A stretch of 64,000 nt of DNA from positions 1 to 64,000 of the forward strand of contig SUVS01000009.1 in NCBI GenBank assembly GCA_015061885.1, in the 5' to 3' direction. This DNA is from Lentisphaerota bacterium. GTDB taxonomy: Bacteria > Verrucomicrobiota > Lentisphaeria > Victivallales > Victivallaceae. Positions 45,752 through 54,650 of this stretch are shown in pieces (position 1 is the first letter of the stretch; the number at the start of each line of letters is the position of its first letter). The notes under the pieces are model-generated. The model was given only the letters and a program-made list of their open reading frames with translations, did not search any database and was not told where the DNA came from. Position numbers and translations under genes: made by a program.

Positions 45752-47359
45752 ATGTATTTAAGATTGGAAAACTTCCGCGTTGATGCTCTGAAAATACCTT
45801 TTAATTCGGAGTATGTCGATGAAAATTTGCACGGAGTGCTTGCCGAAGCACTGCATGTTCCGCTTAACGGCGTGGGCGGTAATTACCGCATCCGTGCCAA
45901 AAGTATTGATGCCAGACGCGGTACGCCCGAACTTATTTATACCCTTGATGTGGAAATAGCCGACGCTTTTGCCGGAAATGTTTCCTGCAAAGGGGCGGTT
46001 TTGAGCGAAGAAGAATTTTTACACTCTACGCTTGCATCTTACCCTGAAATAAAAGATTGCAGTTGTTTTTTACGCAATCCAGTCGTAGTCGGTACCGGCC
46101 CCGCCGGACTGTTGGCGGCATGGTTTCTGGCTCGGGCAAAAACAGCTCCCATAGTGCTTGACCGCGGTTTTGATATAGATAAACGCTATGATGACTGCGA
46201 AGAGTTTTTTGCCAACCGCGTACTCAACAGCGAAAGCAATCTGCTGTTCGGAGCCGGTGGTGCCGGGACTTTTTCGGATGGCAAACTCTATACCCGAGTG
46301 CATGATCCCCGGGCTGACCTGGTGCTTAATGCTTTGATCGAAGCGGGTGCCCCGGCGGATACCGCGTATTTGAAACGCCCCCATTTGGGGAGTGATCTTT
46401 TGCGGAATATTGTAAAAAATCTGCAAAAAATGATCGAGGCTGAAGGCGGGATCTTCCGCTACGGTTCTGCCGTGAATGATATAATTGTGGAAAATAATGT
46501 CTGCAAAGGTGTGGTGCTTGCCAATGGCGAAAAACTTTATGCACCTAAAGTGATTTTTGCTCACGGTCTGGGCGGGCGTGATCTCTCGCTGATGCTGACA
46601 AAGTATCTGGATTGGGAGTTGAAGGGCTTTCAGTTGGGATTCCGGGTTGAGCATTTGCAGGAGTTTGTCGATTTTCGGCAATACCGTTTTTCGCCCCGTC
46701 CGGTGGCGTTGCCTGCCGCCGAATATAATATGATAAGCAAATCGCCGCAAAAAATCGCCGGCGAAGGTGTTACCACTTTCTGTATGTGCCCCGGCGGAGA
46801 AATCGTTCCAGCCACCGGCTGGGCGGGGCAGTTGTGCAGTAACGGCATGAGTTTGCGTGCCCGCGACGGCAGATTTGCCAATTCAGCGGTGATAACCACT
46901 TTGAACGGCAGTGATTTTTCAACACCGGCAGAAGCATACGACTTTTTGAGCGGATTGGAAAAGCGTTGTTTTGCCTGCGGCGGGAGCGATTACACTTTCC
47001 CGGCTCAAAGCATCAAAGGTTTTATGCGGCACGAAGCGGTGCTTAAAAATAAAGATACATCTGCCCGTTTGGGGTTGAAAGCAGCTCCTTTGCACGAAAT
47101 TCTTCCTCAATTTGCTGTGGAGAGATACACTTTGGCTTTCAAACACTTTGATAAACTCATGCGTGGGTTTGCCGACGGCAACTGTGTGGGGATCGAAAGT
47201 TGTGTATCCAGTCCGGTAAGATTCACCCGCAATACGGATACTTTGGAAAGTTCTTGCAAAAATCTCTACATCGCCGGCGAAGGTGCCGGTTACGCGGGTG
47301 GAATAGTTTCCGCCGCTATCGACGGATTGAAGATTGCCGAAAAAGTCGTGGAAAAATAA
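45752..47359 (+). CDS. FAD-dependent oxidoreductase (COG2509-like)
   Basis: 535 residues from the ATG at 45752; no strong ribosome-binding site, so translation is probably coupled to the LptF/G gene 4 bp upstream. A ferredoxin-like N-terminal part (about 1-105) precedes the FAD-binding motif VVVGTGPAGLLAAWFLAR (110-127). LFGAGGAGTFSDGKL and the C-terminal YIAGEGAGYAGGIVSAAIDG complete the family signature. The natural substrate of this family is not established. The 3' two-hairpin element follows at once. Confidence 0.85.
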   Translation: MYLRLENFRVDALKIPFNSEYVDENLHGVLAEALHVPLNGVGGNYRIRAKSIDARRGTPELIYTLDVEIADAFAGNVSCKGAVLSEEEFLHSTLASYPEIKDCSCFLRNPVVVGTGPAGLLAAWFLARAKTAPIVLDRGFDIDKRYDDCEEFFANRVLNSESNLLFGAGGAGTFSDGKLYTRVHDPRADLVLNALIEAGAPADTAYLKRPHLGSDLLRNIVKNLQKMIEAEGGIFRYGSAVNDIIVENNVCKGVVLANGEKLYAPKVIFAHGLGGRDLSLMLTKYLDWELKGFQLGFRVEHLQEFVDFRQYRFSPRPVALPAAEYNMISKSPQKIAGEGVTTFCMCPGGEIVPATGWAGQLCSNGMSLRARDGRFANSAVITTLNGSDFSTPAEAYDFLSGLEKRCFACGGSDYTFPAQSIKGFMRHEAVLKNKDTSARLGLKAAPLHEILPQFAVERYTLAFKHFDKLMRGFADGNCVGIESCVSSPVRFTRNTDTLESSCKNLYIAGEGAGYAGGIVSAAIDGLKIAEKVVEK

Positions 47360-47371
47360 GGGGATAGGGAC

Positions 47372-47490
47372 TTGAGGAGGGGAAAAAGACCTTTTGAGGA
47401 AAGGTCCTTTTTCCCCTCCTCAAACTCCACCCCTTTTTTCCAAACCTTTTCCCGGCATTTATCTTTTTGCACAGCAAAAAGATAAATGCC
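47372..47490 (+). repeat. 3'-end two-hairpin element, copy 2
   Basis: It begins 13 bp after the oxidoreductase stop. Hairpin A (47372-47423) has a long stem of about 23 bp (TTGAGGAGGGGAAAAA pairing with its complement, continued by GACCTTT/AAAGGTC) with one bulge. The linker CACCCCTTTTTTCCAAACC is identical to copy 1. Hairpin B (47454-47490) is a perfect 17-bp stem with a 3-nt loop whose outer bases differ from copy 1 but still pair. Confidence 0.7.
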
Positions 47491-47521
47491 CTTTAAGTTT
47501 TGAGAAAGGTTTATCAGTAAC

Positions 47522-47800
47522 TCATTCTTTTATCTTCCGGGCTATGTAGCCCAATTGTTTTTTGATTTCCTCAAACGGTTTATTCAAATCAAGAGTTTTT
47601 ACTGAAATCTTGTTGCCGCTCATGGAAAAATCTGCATCCGGCTGAATTTCATCGGCAGTTCTGGCGTACAGCAGTAAGCCGGATACCTCATGGTCGGTAA
47701 AACCATCCTGCAAAGTCTTATTCTTTACATAGGTAAAAATTTGATAAAGATTGGCAGAATGTATTGTCTGTTTGGAGAGTGTTTTATAAATGCTTTTCAA
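47522..47800 (-). pseudogene. C-terminal remnant of a McrC restriction subunit
   Basis: The 92 residues match the end of McrC, the nuclease partner of McrB in modification-dependent restriction: SANLYQIFTYVKNK, SGLLLYARTADEIQPD and GNKISVKTLDLN. The upstream part of McrC, including the first acidic residues of the PD-(D/E)xK site, is missing, and no mcrB lies nearby. It is flanked on both sides by hairpin elements. It is most likely a decayed leftover, though expression of a small stand-alone protein cannot be excluded. Confidence 0.65.
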
Positions 47801-47873
47801 GATCCCCTATTTTTCGAAAAACATGTTTATTGACAATATAGCATAAATATTGCTTAAAACAAGTAAAAAGATT

Positions 47874-47976
47874 GGAATTGCTTTTATTACCTGTAATAAA
47901 AGCAATTCCGGCGAAAGTTTTTGGGAAAATGGGTGTGGGGAAAAGAACCTTTTTTCAAAAAGGTTTTTTCCCCACA
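47874..47976 (-). repeat. 3'-end two-hairpin element, copy 3
   Basis: Downstream of the gene ending at 48003, read on the minus strand: hairpin A (47934-47976, TGTGGGGAAAA...CCCCACA with an ACCTTTT/AAAAGGT middle), a short pyrimidine-rich linker, then hairpin B (47874-47909), a perfect 16-bp stem with a 4-nt loop. The order matches copies 1 and 2, but the sequence of hairpin B is different, so the pairing and not the bases is kept. Confidence 0.6.
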
Positions 47977-48002
47977 AAACAGTTTTACAACAACTGCTTT
48001 CT

Positions 48003-49277
48003 TTACACAAGTGTTTTTATTGCTTCTTCTAACAAGCCGGTTTCGTAGAGCATATCCAGTACCGTGTAGCGGTTGCGGATCAGCTGGGCGGTCTTTATGC
48101 CGTGATAATATTGTTCGGAGGTAAGGCCGATTTCTTCAAAGCGGGTAGGGGCGTGGGCTTTTTTGAGCATGTTTCGCAATGTTGCCGATGGCAATAACTG
48201 CTGTTGGAGTTTCTGCTGTAAAGTTTCCCAACTGTTAAATATCAACTCCCGGCGGACAGTCATATCTTCTCCGAATGGCGTTTTGTTCAATGCCAGACCG
48301 GCTATGGTGCTGCCGTAGCAATCTTTTTTCAGGAGTTCGGCGATTTCGGCGATGCGTTCGGCTTTGCTCAAGGGGGCTTTTGCCAGTTTTCTTGCGGTTT
48401 CTGCGGGGGTATTTATTACAAATTCATGCAGTTGGCTGATTGCCAATACACCGATACCGACTTTGAATCCGTGGGAGATCTCTTCGCCGTTGAGGGCAAG
48501 TTTTTCCATTTCCCAGACATGACTGCACAAATGTTCTGCACCCGATGCCGGACGCGAATCGTGGTACATTTGCATAGCGTAGCCGGTGGCGGCAAGACCC
48601 AGAAAGAGTTTTTCAAGATCATTGTGGTCGGCAAGATTATCGCGTAAATCGTCCTGAACCAGACTCCAGATGGAGGGGACGATCTTTTCAATACCGAGGG
48701 TGTCAGCAATCATCCAGTCGGCTCCGCCGGTAACTTTGCTCATCAAATCAGCGTACCCGGCAGCCATCATCTCCTGCGGGGCAGTTTTCAATACATCATT
48801 ATCAGCGATCAGGGCGTAAGGTGCGGGGCAGGGGACAGTCTTTTTCTGTGCCGCAACCGCCATAGCTCCACCGCTTGAAGTGTAACCATCCACACTGGGG
48901 GCAGTGGCAATACAGCAGTACCGCAGATTTTTTATGTGGGAAGCACACTTGACCAGATCGTTTATCACTCCGGAGCCGACGGCAAGCGGCACACAGTCGG
49001 TGGCAAATTTTTCTGCCAATTCTTCTGATAAAGCATAATCCGGGTGCGGTTTGGGTTCTGCCGGCAGGATTATCGGTGCATACTCTTCCAACCCGGCGTT
49101 TCTGCACAGCATCTGCACTTTTGCTCCGGCGGCCTGCCAGGTGTTGCCGTCGGCAATGATCTGTATTTTACGGGCAGGAAAGTATTTTTGCAGAACCGTT
49201 GGCGTTTCATCCAATGCTCCACTGTCAAGCACAAAGACTTTGGTTTCGATATTTTCCGGCAGAGTTATATAACGCAT
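48003..49277 (-). CDS. sn-glycerol-1-phosphate dehydrogenase family (AraM/EgsA-like)
   Basis: 424 residues of the iron-alcohol-dehydrogenase-like superfamily. NAD-binding and metal-site motifs of AraM/EgsA are present: AVGSGVINDLVK, APSVDGYTSSGGAM, and the His-bearing SGAEHLCSH and ISHGFKVGIG. These enzymes reduce DHAP to sn-glycerol-1-phosphate. It follows the HAD phosphatase gene by 12 bp, the same order as araL-araM in Bacillus subtilis. A 3' two-hairpin element lies just downstream. Confidence 0.85.
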   Translation of the reverse strand: MRYITLPENIETKVFVLDSGALDETPTVLQKYFPARKIQIIADGNTWQAAGAKVQMLCRNAGLEEYAPIILPAEPKPHPDYALSEELAEKFATDCVPLAVGSGVINDLVKCASHIKNLRYCCIATAPSVDGYTSSGGAMAVAAQKKTVPCPAPYALIADNDVLKTAPQEMMAAGYADLMSKVTGGADWMIADTLGIEKIVPSIWSLVQDDLRDNLADHNDLEKLFLGLAATGYAMQMYHDSRPASGAEHLCSHVWEMEKLALNGEEISHGFKVGIGVLAISQLHEFVINTPAETARKLAKAPLSKAERIAEIAELLKKDCYGSTIAGLALNKTPFGEDMTVRRELIFNSWETLQQKLQQQLLPSATLRNMLKKAHAPTRFEEIGLTSEQYYHGIKTAQLIRNRYTVLDMLYETGLLEEAIKTLV

Positions 49278-49289
49278 ACAATTTACCTC

Positions 49290-50105
49290 TTATGCAAAAA
49301 CTTTTTCCCAAATGGCTTGCAATTCACCCAGATTATCGCAAGTGTAATCGGGCGTAACATCGGCGTAACTGGCAAGGTCGGCACCTTCGCCGGTTATGCG
49401 GCAGGTGAGGGTTCCGGCATTTACGCCGCTGGCAATATCAGTGGCGAGCCGGTCGCCGATCATCAAGGTTTCTTCCGGTCTAAGCCCCAACCGTGCCGCG
49501 GCGTTGGTCAAAAATCCGCCGTGGGGTTTTCCCAACTGAATGAGTTCTTTGCCCGAAGCCAGTTCCACACAACGCGAAATCGCTCCGGAATCGACCAATA
49601 CCGTCGGCTGATCGGTCGGGCAGAAGACATCCGGGTGGCTGGAAAAGGAAGGTATGCCACTCTGGACAAACCATGCTGCTTTGCAGAGCCGGTCGTAGGT
49701 CAGGGTTTTATCAAAACTGATGATCGCGGCATCGGGATTTTCGTCAACTATTTCAAACCCGTCTTCCGCCAGTTCCTGCTGCATGGAGGGTACGCCCAGC
49801 ACAAAGAGTTTTTTTACTGCCGGATAATCCTTTTTCAATACATCGGCAAGAAAGTCAATGGAGGTATAAAATTCACTTTCCGAAGCCTGCAAGCCGAACT
49901 TGGCAAGGTGTTTGACATAATCCGTTTTACTGCGGCTGGAATTATTGGTACAGTAATTCCATTTTATGTTGTGTGCTTTCAGAAATTCCAGAAACGGCAA
50001 GGTAGTGGGGTAAAGTTTACTGCCGTGGTAAATCGTGCCGTCCATATCCAGAAAAACCGCTTTGACTGCCGAAAGTTTTTGTGCGTTATTCATTATATGA
50101 TCCAT
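49290..50105 (-). CDS. HAD phosphatase, NagD/AraL-like
   Basis: 271 residues from the ATG at 50105; an ATG at 50093 has a better-spaced GGA and may be used. HAD motifs: FLDMDGTIYHG (Asp20, Asp22), the NNSS motif II, and MIGDRLATDIASG near the C-terminus. A C2-type cap of the NagD group lies between. Such enzymes dephosphorylate sugar or glycerol phosphates. Pairing with the glycerol-1-phosphate dehydrogenase suggests that the two handle the same pool. Confidence 0.85.
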   Translation of the reverse strand: MDHIMNNAQKLSAVKAVFLDMDGTIYHGSKLYPTTLPFLEFLKAHNIKWNYCTNNSSRSKTDYVKHLAKFGLQASESEFYTSIDFLADVLKKDYPAVKKLFVLGVPSMQQELAEDGFEIVDENPDAAIISFDKTLTYDRLCKAAWFVQSGIPSFSSHPDVFCPTDQPTVLVDSGAISRCVELASGKELIQLGKPHGGFLTNAAARLGLRPEETLMIGDRLATDIASGVNAGTLTCRITGEGADLASYADVTPDYTCDNLGELQAIWEKVFA

Positions 50106-50124
50106 TTTTCATTTCACAAATTGA

Positions 50125-50156
50125 AAAATAAACCGCACCTTTATTCAATGGTACGG
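50125..50156 (-). terminator. Terminator after the 2-isopropylmalate-synthase-like gene
   Basis: On the minus strand CCGTACC and GGTGCGG pair (7 bp, one wobble) around a 10-nt loop, followed by TTTATTTT. It separates this gene from the HAD gene. Confidence 0.6.
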
Positions 50157-50175
50157 GTTATAAATTATTGTTGCG

Positions 50176-51717
50176 TCAGACCAACACTAAATTGAGCATT
50201 TTTTCAGTTGCCTGAACTGCCGCCACCAGCTGGTCGCTATCCACGCCGATGGTTATCAGCGGGCGGTCGCTGCCTTCCCAGGTGATACGCGTTTCGACCA
50301 GTGCATCGGTTTTGCCCCCGGGAGGAATACGCACTTCGTAATCGCTCAATTTCGGGAAAGTTCTTCCGATACCTTTCAATGCTTTACGCAATGCCTTTAC
50401 AAATGCGTCGTAACCGCCGTCACCGTTGGCTGAACCGTGGATCAGTTCGTTTTCGTATTTTACAACCACTGTGGCGTGAGGCGTTACCCCGCAACGGGTT
50501 TCGATCTGATAATCAATGATTTCCACTTTGCCGGAAATCGGCTGGTTCAATATATTGCCGATAACAAACGGCAAATCGGCGGCTGTTACCTGCTTTTTCT
50601 TGTCGCCCAGGCGGACGATTTCCGCCAACACCCGCTTACGCTGTTCGTCATCCAGTTCTATGCCGACTTCTTCGAGATTTTTTTCCAGCGAGGCTTTACC
50701 GGAGAGTTTCCCCAGTGCATAGACCCGGTTGCGGCTGAACCGTTCCGGCAGGAGCTTATTGGCGTACAAATCGCCTTTTTTGTCGCCATCGGCATGGACA
50801 CCGCAAGTCTGCGTGAATACATCCGAACCGATTACCGGCGTATTCCACGAACTGCGTTTGCCCGAAAGAGTCTGCACCATGCTGCTGACATAAAAGAGCT
50901 GTTTTTCTGCCACTCTGATCTTGCGGTCGGTCATATCGTGGATCGCTGCCGTCAATTCCGGCAGCGGTTGATTGCCGGTGCGTTCGCCCAGACCGTTTAC
51001 GGTCGTATGAATACCCGAAACACCCGCTTTGACTGCCGCCAGACTGTTGGCAGTAACCATGCCGTAATCGTTGTGTCCGTGGAAATCCACCTTCAAATCC
51101 GGAAACGCCGCAAATATCCACTCCAGATAGCGGGCAGTTGCGTCCGGAGCCAGCACGCCGAGCGTATCCGGCAGCATAATGCGTGCAACCGGCAGTTTTT
51201 CCAATACCTTTATAAAGTTATATACATAACCGAAATCATCTTTGGTGCCGTTTGACCAGTCTTCCAGATAGACATTGACCGTTAACCCCAGACTGTGGGC
51301 AAACTCAACTTCTTTAGCGGTCTTGGCATAATGATTTTCCGGCGTGCTCCGCAACTGGATACGGCAATGTTTTTCTGAACCTTTGGCCAGCAGATTTATT
51401 ACTTTGCCGCCGGCATCGTGGATCCATTTGGCGGATTTTCCGCCGTCAACAAATCCCAGAATCTCCATACGGTCAAGGACTCCGTGCTTTTCTGCCCACG
51501 AAAGGATATTGCTTACCCCGATGCGTTCGCCTTCTGATACCCGTGCCGAACCGATTTCCAAACGGTCAACCTTGGCACGCAATATGAGGGCTTTGGCGAT
51601 CTGGAGCTTTTCTTCGGGGGTGAATGCCACCCCCGGAGTCTGTTCGCCATCACGCAAAGTGGTGTCAAGAATTTCTACAAAAGCGTTGCTTTTGCGTTTT
51701 TTCAGTTCGGCTTCCAT
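50176..51717 (-). CDS. 2-isopropylmalate synthase-like acyl-CoA condensing enzyme
   Basis: 513 residues with the start at 51717 (MEAELKKRKSNAF), 19 bp after the fabZ stop. The barrel opens with ILDTTLRDGEQTPGVAF (catalytic Arg and metal Asp), and FHGHNDYGMV gives the two metal His. A C-terminal regulatory LeuA-dimer domain (about 385-513) is present. The family includes isopropylmalate, citramalate and homocitrate synthases, and the sequence alone does not choose between them. No other leucine genes are close. It sits at the end of an lpxC-fabZ unit. Confidence 0.85.
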   Translation of the reverse strand: MEAELKKRKSNAFVEILDTTLRDGEQTPGVAFTPEEKLQIAKALILRAKVDRLEIGSARVSEGERIGVSNILSWAEKHGVLDRMEILGFVDGGKSAKWIHDAGGKVINLLAKGSEKHCRIQLRSTPENHYAKTAKEVEFAHSLGLTVNVYLEDWSNGTKDDFGYVYNFIKVLEKLPVARIMLPDTLGVLAPDATARYLEWIFAAFPDLKVDFHGHNDYGMVTANSLAAVKAGVSGIHTTVNGLGERTGNQPLPELTAAIHDMTDRKIRVAEKQLFYVSSMVQTLSGKRSSWNTPVIGSDVFTQTCGVHADGDKKGDLYANKLLPERFSRNRVYALGKLSGKASLEKNLEEVGIELDDEQRKRVLAEIVRLGDKKKQVTAADLPFVIGNILNQPISGKVEIIDYQIETRCGVTPHATVVVKYENELIHGSANGDGGYDAFVKALRKALKGIGRTFPKLSDYEVRIPPGGKTDALVETRITWEGSDRPLITIGVDSDQLVAAVQATEKMLNLVLV

Positions 51718-51736
51718 AATATCAAATCCCGGATTA

Positions 51737-52666
51737 TTACGACGGATCGACAATGGCAAACATCAGTGACGATTTGAATACGACTTTGCCATCAACGGAA
51801 ATAGTACCGGAACCCTTGCCGAAAGTCTTGCGGGCAGGGGGCAGAGTTACATCGACCACCAGCTGGTCGCCGGGATAGACCGGAGCAAAGGATTCAGCGT
51901 CCATAAGGGCCGCAAACAATCCAAGTTTACCGGCGTTTTCCGGACGGGCAAGCACACATGCACAACCGGCCTGGGCAAGAATTTCGCACAAAACGGTTTC
52001 GTTCATGACTGCGTAATCTTCGGCCGCGTGCATAAACATGGCTTCGCCGCCGGTAAGGTTCTTGATCGCAACTGCACGGTCGTCGTTCATTTCGCGGATG
52101 CCGTCAATGAGCAGGAAGGGGAATCTGTGGGGCATGACCGAGATCACTTCGCCGATTTCTTTGGCATAACCGGCGGCACGATCGTTGTCGGTGAAAAGCT
52201 CCGGCATGGTTGCCGGGGCGGATTTTTCACGCATTTTCAGCGTAAACTGTGCTTCGCAGGTGATGCCGCCGGAGTTGGAAACAGTTCCGTTGATAAGTGC
52301 GGCACCATCTTCAATGGAGGCTACCGTAATTTCAACTTTGGCCCGGTCGCCGGGAAGATTGGGGTTGCGGAACTTGGCTTTGGCAAGTTTCCAGAGATAT
52401 ACATCATTATTGCCGCTGGGGTCAAGTTCGCTGCGGACGGCGATTTCGCCCAACTGTTTCATGGCTTCGATCTGCAACACACCCGGCATGATGGGATGAC
52501 CGGGAAAATGGCCCTGAAAGAAGGGCTCGTTGATGCTCAAGTTTTTCAAACCGATCAGGTGATTTCCGTCGATCACCTGCACACGGTCAAGCATCAGATT
52601 GGGATTGCGATGGGGGAGAATAGCTTTGATTGCACTCAAGTCGAGAATTTTTCCGGCTTCCAACAT
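51737..52666 (-). CDS. Tandem FabZ-like hotdog protein
   Basis: 309 residues holding two FabZ-type hotdog domains. The first (about 1-150) has LPHRNPNLMLDRV, the catalytic His in FFQGHFPGHPIMPG and the Glu in LQIEAM, so it should dehydrate beta-hydroxyacyl-ACP. The second (about 165-309) opens with VMPHRFPFLLIDGI but reads MFMHAAEDYAVMNETV where the catalytic His should be, so it is probably structural. It lies 32 bp after lpxC, a linkage (or fusion) known from other Gram-negative bacteria. Confidence 0.85.
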   Translation of the reverse strand: MLEAGKILDLSAIKAILPHRNPNLMLDRVQVIDGNHLIGLKNLSINEPFFQGHFPGHPIMPGVLQIEAMKQLGEIAVRSELDPSGNNDVYLWKLAKAKFRNPNLPGDRAKVEITVASIEDGAALINGTVSNSGGITCEAQFTLKMREKSAPATMPELFTDNDRAAGYAKEIGEVISVMPHRFPFLLIDGIREMNDDRAVAIKNLTGGEAMFMHAAEDYAVMNETVLCEILAQAGCACVLARPENAGKLGLFAALMDAESFAPVYPGDQLVVDVTLPPARKTFGKGSGTISVDGKVVFKSSLMFAIVDPS

Positions 52667-52698
52667 AAGATTACCTCTTTTCTGTCTGTATTTAAAAA

Positions 52699-53544
52699 TT
52701 ATTGTTTGGCAATTTCCTGCATTATCAAACCAGCCAGCTCCACATTGCGGTGATGGCCGGGTTTGACTGCAATCACATGACCGGTAACGCGTCTGCCGCA
52801 GAGGAACAGATCGCCTGTCAGGTCAAGTATCTTATGACGGACGATCTCGTTTTCGTAACGCAATCCGTCTTTGCAGATGATCGCTCCGTCGTGGATTATT
52901 TCGGCATTATCCAGACTGCCGCCTTTGCACAGACCCATGGCCAGCAGTTGACCGAGGTCGGAATAGTTGACAAAGGTTCTGGCACCGCAAATATCGCTGT
53001 CGAATGTATCACTGTTTATGACAATATCCAGATACTGCGGGTCAATGGGGCAGCCTTTGAACGAAGTTGTACAGCTTATACGCAGTTCCGGATTTTCTGC
53101 CGGCAGCATTACCAGTGTGGTTACTCCGGCATCCACATAAAGCGGTCTGGCAGGAATAAACACATTCGCTTCGGCATCCTGTTCATCGGTTCCGGCTTCT
53201 TTCAATACCTTCCAGAACGGCAGACTGCTGCCGTCAGCGATGGGCGGCTCGGGGCCATCCATTTCGATAATGGCGTTATCAATATTCATGGCGTGAAGCG
53301 ATGCCATGATATGTTCCACGGTATGAGCTACACATGCTCCTTCACCGATGGTGGTTCCCCGCCGCACATCCACGACTTTGCTGGCCAAAGCCCGGACTTC
53401 CGGTTTGCCCGGCAGATCGACCCGGCGGAAAGTGATCCCGCTGTTGGCATCGCAAGGCAGAAAACGCAGGGTCGAACGCACTCCGGTATGCAGTGCTATA
53501 CCCGAATAACTGGTGCTTTGATGCAATGTTTTTTGTTTAATCAT
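52699..53544 (-). CDS. lpxC: UDP-3-O-acyl-N-acetylglucosamine deacetylase
   Basis: It catalyses the committed step of lipid A synthesis. 281 residues with the start at 53544 (MIKQKTLHQST); longer forms run through the promoter. Zinc-site motifs are VAHTVEHIMASL and KILDLTGDLFLCG, with the final PGHHRN His. SGIALHTG opens the domain. It shares a short divergent promoter region with miaA and leads into fabZ. Its presence implies an LPS-type outer membrane. Confidence 0.92.
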   Translation of the reverse strand: MIKQKTLHQSTSYSGIALHTGVRSTLRFLPCDANSGITFRRVDLPGKPEVRALASKVVDVRRGTTIGEGACVAHTVEHIMASLHAMNIDNAIIEMDGPEPPIADGSSLPFWKVLKEAGTDEQDAEANVFIPARPLYVDAGVTTLVMLPAENPELRISCTTSFKGCPIDPQYLDIVINSDTFDSDICGARTFVNYSDLGQLLAMGLCKGGSLDNAEIIHDGAIICKDGLRYENEIVRHKILDLTGDLFLCGRRVTGHVIAVKPGHHRNVELAGLIMQEIAKQ

Positions 53545-53594
53545 AAAAAAACCGTAATAATAACTTGATTTTTCTTGTAAATCTCCAAAATAGT

Positions 53595-53622
53595 AATATA
53601 GTTCATAAAAAAGAAATGTAAA
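53595..53622 (-). promoter_or_regulatory. Promoter of the lpxC-fabZ unit
   Basis: On the minus strand TTTACA (53617-53622), a 16-bp spacer and TATATT (53595-53600). It overlaps a plus-strand candidate for miaA (TTGTAA 53575-53580, TATAGT 53597-53602), so the two could compete. Confidence 0.5.
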
Positions 53623-53628
53623 GTAAAA

Positions 53629-54609
53629 ATGAATTTTTTTCCGAAAACAATTATTGTAACCGGCCCGACTGCAACAGGCAAAACCGCTCTGGCAGTGGAG
53701 CTTGCCCGGCGTTTTGACGGCGAGATCATCAGCGTTGATTCCCGGCAGGTTTTCCGCGGCATGGATATTGGTTCCGGCAAAGACCTGGCGGAATATGGCG
53801 ATGTGCCTTATCACCTCATAGATGTTGCTGATCCCGGTGAACCTTATGACCTTTTTGCCTTTGTCCGTGATGCCCGCAGTGCGTTGGCAGATATTGTAAG
53901 ACGCAACAAATTGCCGGTATTGTGCGGCGGCAGTGTGCTTTATCTGGATGCTTTGCTCAAAGGTTATTCGCTGGATGGAGCCAAACCCGATATGGCTTTG
54001 CGGGAAAATCTGGATAAACTTTCATTGGCAGAGTTGAACCGCAAACTTGATGAACTTGCTCCGCCGGATCTGGAGCAATTCAAAGACCGCGACAACGCTT
54101 TGAGGGTGCGGAGGGCAATCGAAAATACTCTGGCAGCGGGCAGTGCGGTAAGGAGAAATGTTGAAGCTGGCTTGCTGGAAAATTCGCTGGTCATCGGAGT
54201 ATATTACCCGCGTAAAACGGTGCATGAACGCGTGGAAAGCAGATTGGACAGCCGTTTGCAGCAGGGCATGATCGAAGAAATCAAATATCTGCATGACGAA
54301 AAACATGTAGCTTGGAAAACTCTGGAACGCTACGGGTTGGAATACCGGCATGTATCGGAATATCTGCAAGGTAAATGCGATTACACTGTTATGCGTAATA
54401 CATTGCTTTACAGTATCAGAAAGTTCGTTAAGCGGCAGGATATATGGTTCCGTAAGCTGGAACGCGAAGGCGTGAATATCCATTGGGTGGAGAACGGCAA
54501 TGCAGATGTTGCAGCGGACTTGACAACAAGGTTTTTAGCCGGTGAAGTCCTGCCGGAGAGTCCGCTCAAACTTTCTGAAACTTTTTACGGAACGCAATCT
54601 TCAAAATAA
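53629..54609 (+). CDS. miaA: tRNA dimethylallyltransferase
   Basis: It adds the isopentenyl group to A37 of tRNAs reading UNN codons. 326 residues. The P-loop is GPTATGKT (12-19), followed by SVDSRQVFRGMDIGSGK, which binds tRNA and substrate. The insert domain and a C-terminal part (IRKFVKRQDIWFRK) are present. The start is 53629, behind AAAG. The isochorismatase-fold gene follows by 41 bp. Confidence 0.95.
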   Translation: MNFFPKTIIVTGPTATGKTALAVELARRFDGEIISVDSRQVFRGMDIGSGKDLAEYGDVPYHLIDVADPGEPYDLFAFVRDARSALADIVRRNKLPVLCGGSVLYLDALLKGYSLDGAKPDMALRENLDKLSLAELNRKLDELAPPDLEQFKDRDNALRVRRAIENTLAAGSAVRRNVEAGLLENSLVIGVYYPRKTVHERVESRLDSRLQQGMIEEIKYLHDEKHVAWKTLERYGLEYRHVSEYLQGKCDYTVMRNTLLYSIRKFVKRQDIWFRKLEREGVNIHWVENGNADVAADLTTRFLAGEVLPESPLKLSETFYGTQSSK

Positions 54610-54650
54610 CCAATCAGAAAATATTTGAAATAAATACAAGGAATGAAAAA

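Noticed and set aside
47372-47490. CRISPR-like repeats
   Set aside because: The inverted repeats are single hairpins with no regularly spaced direct repeats or spacers.
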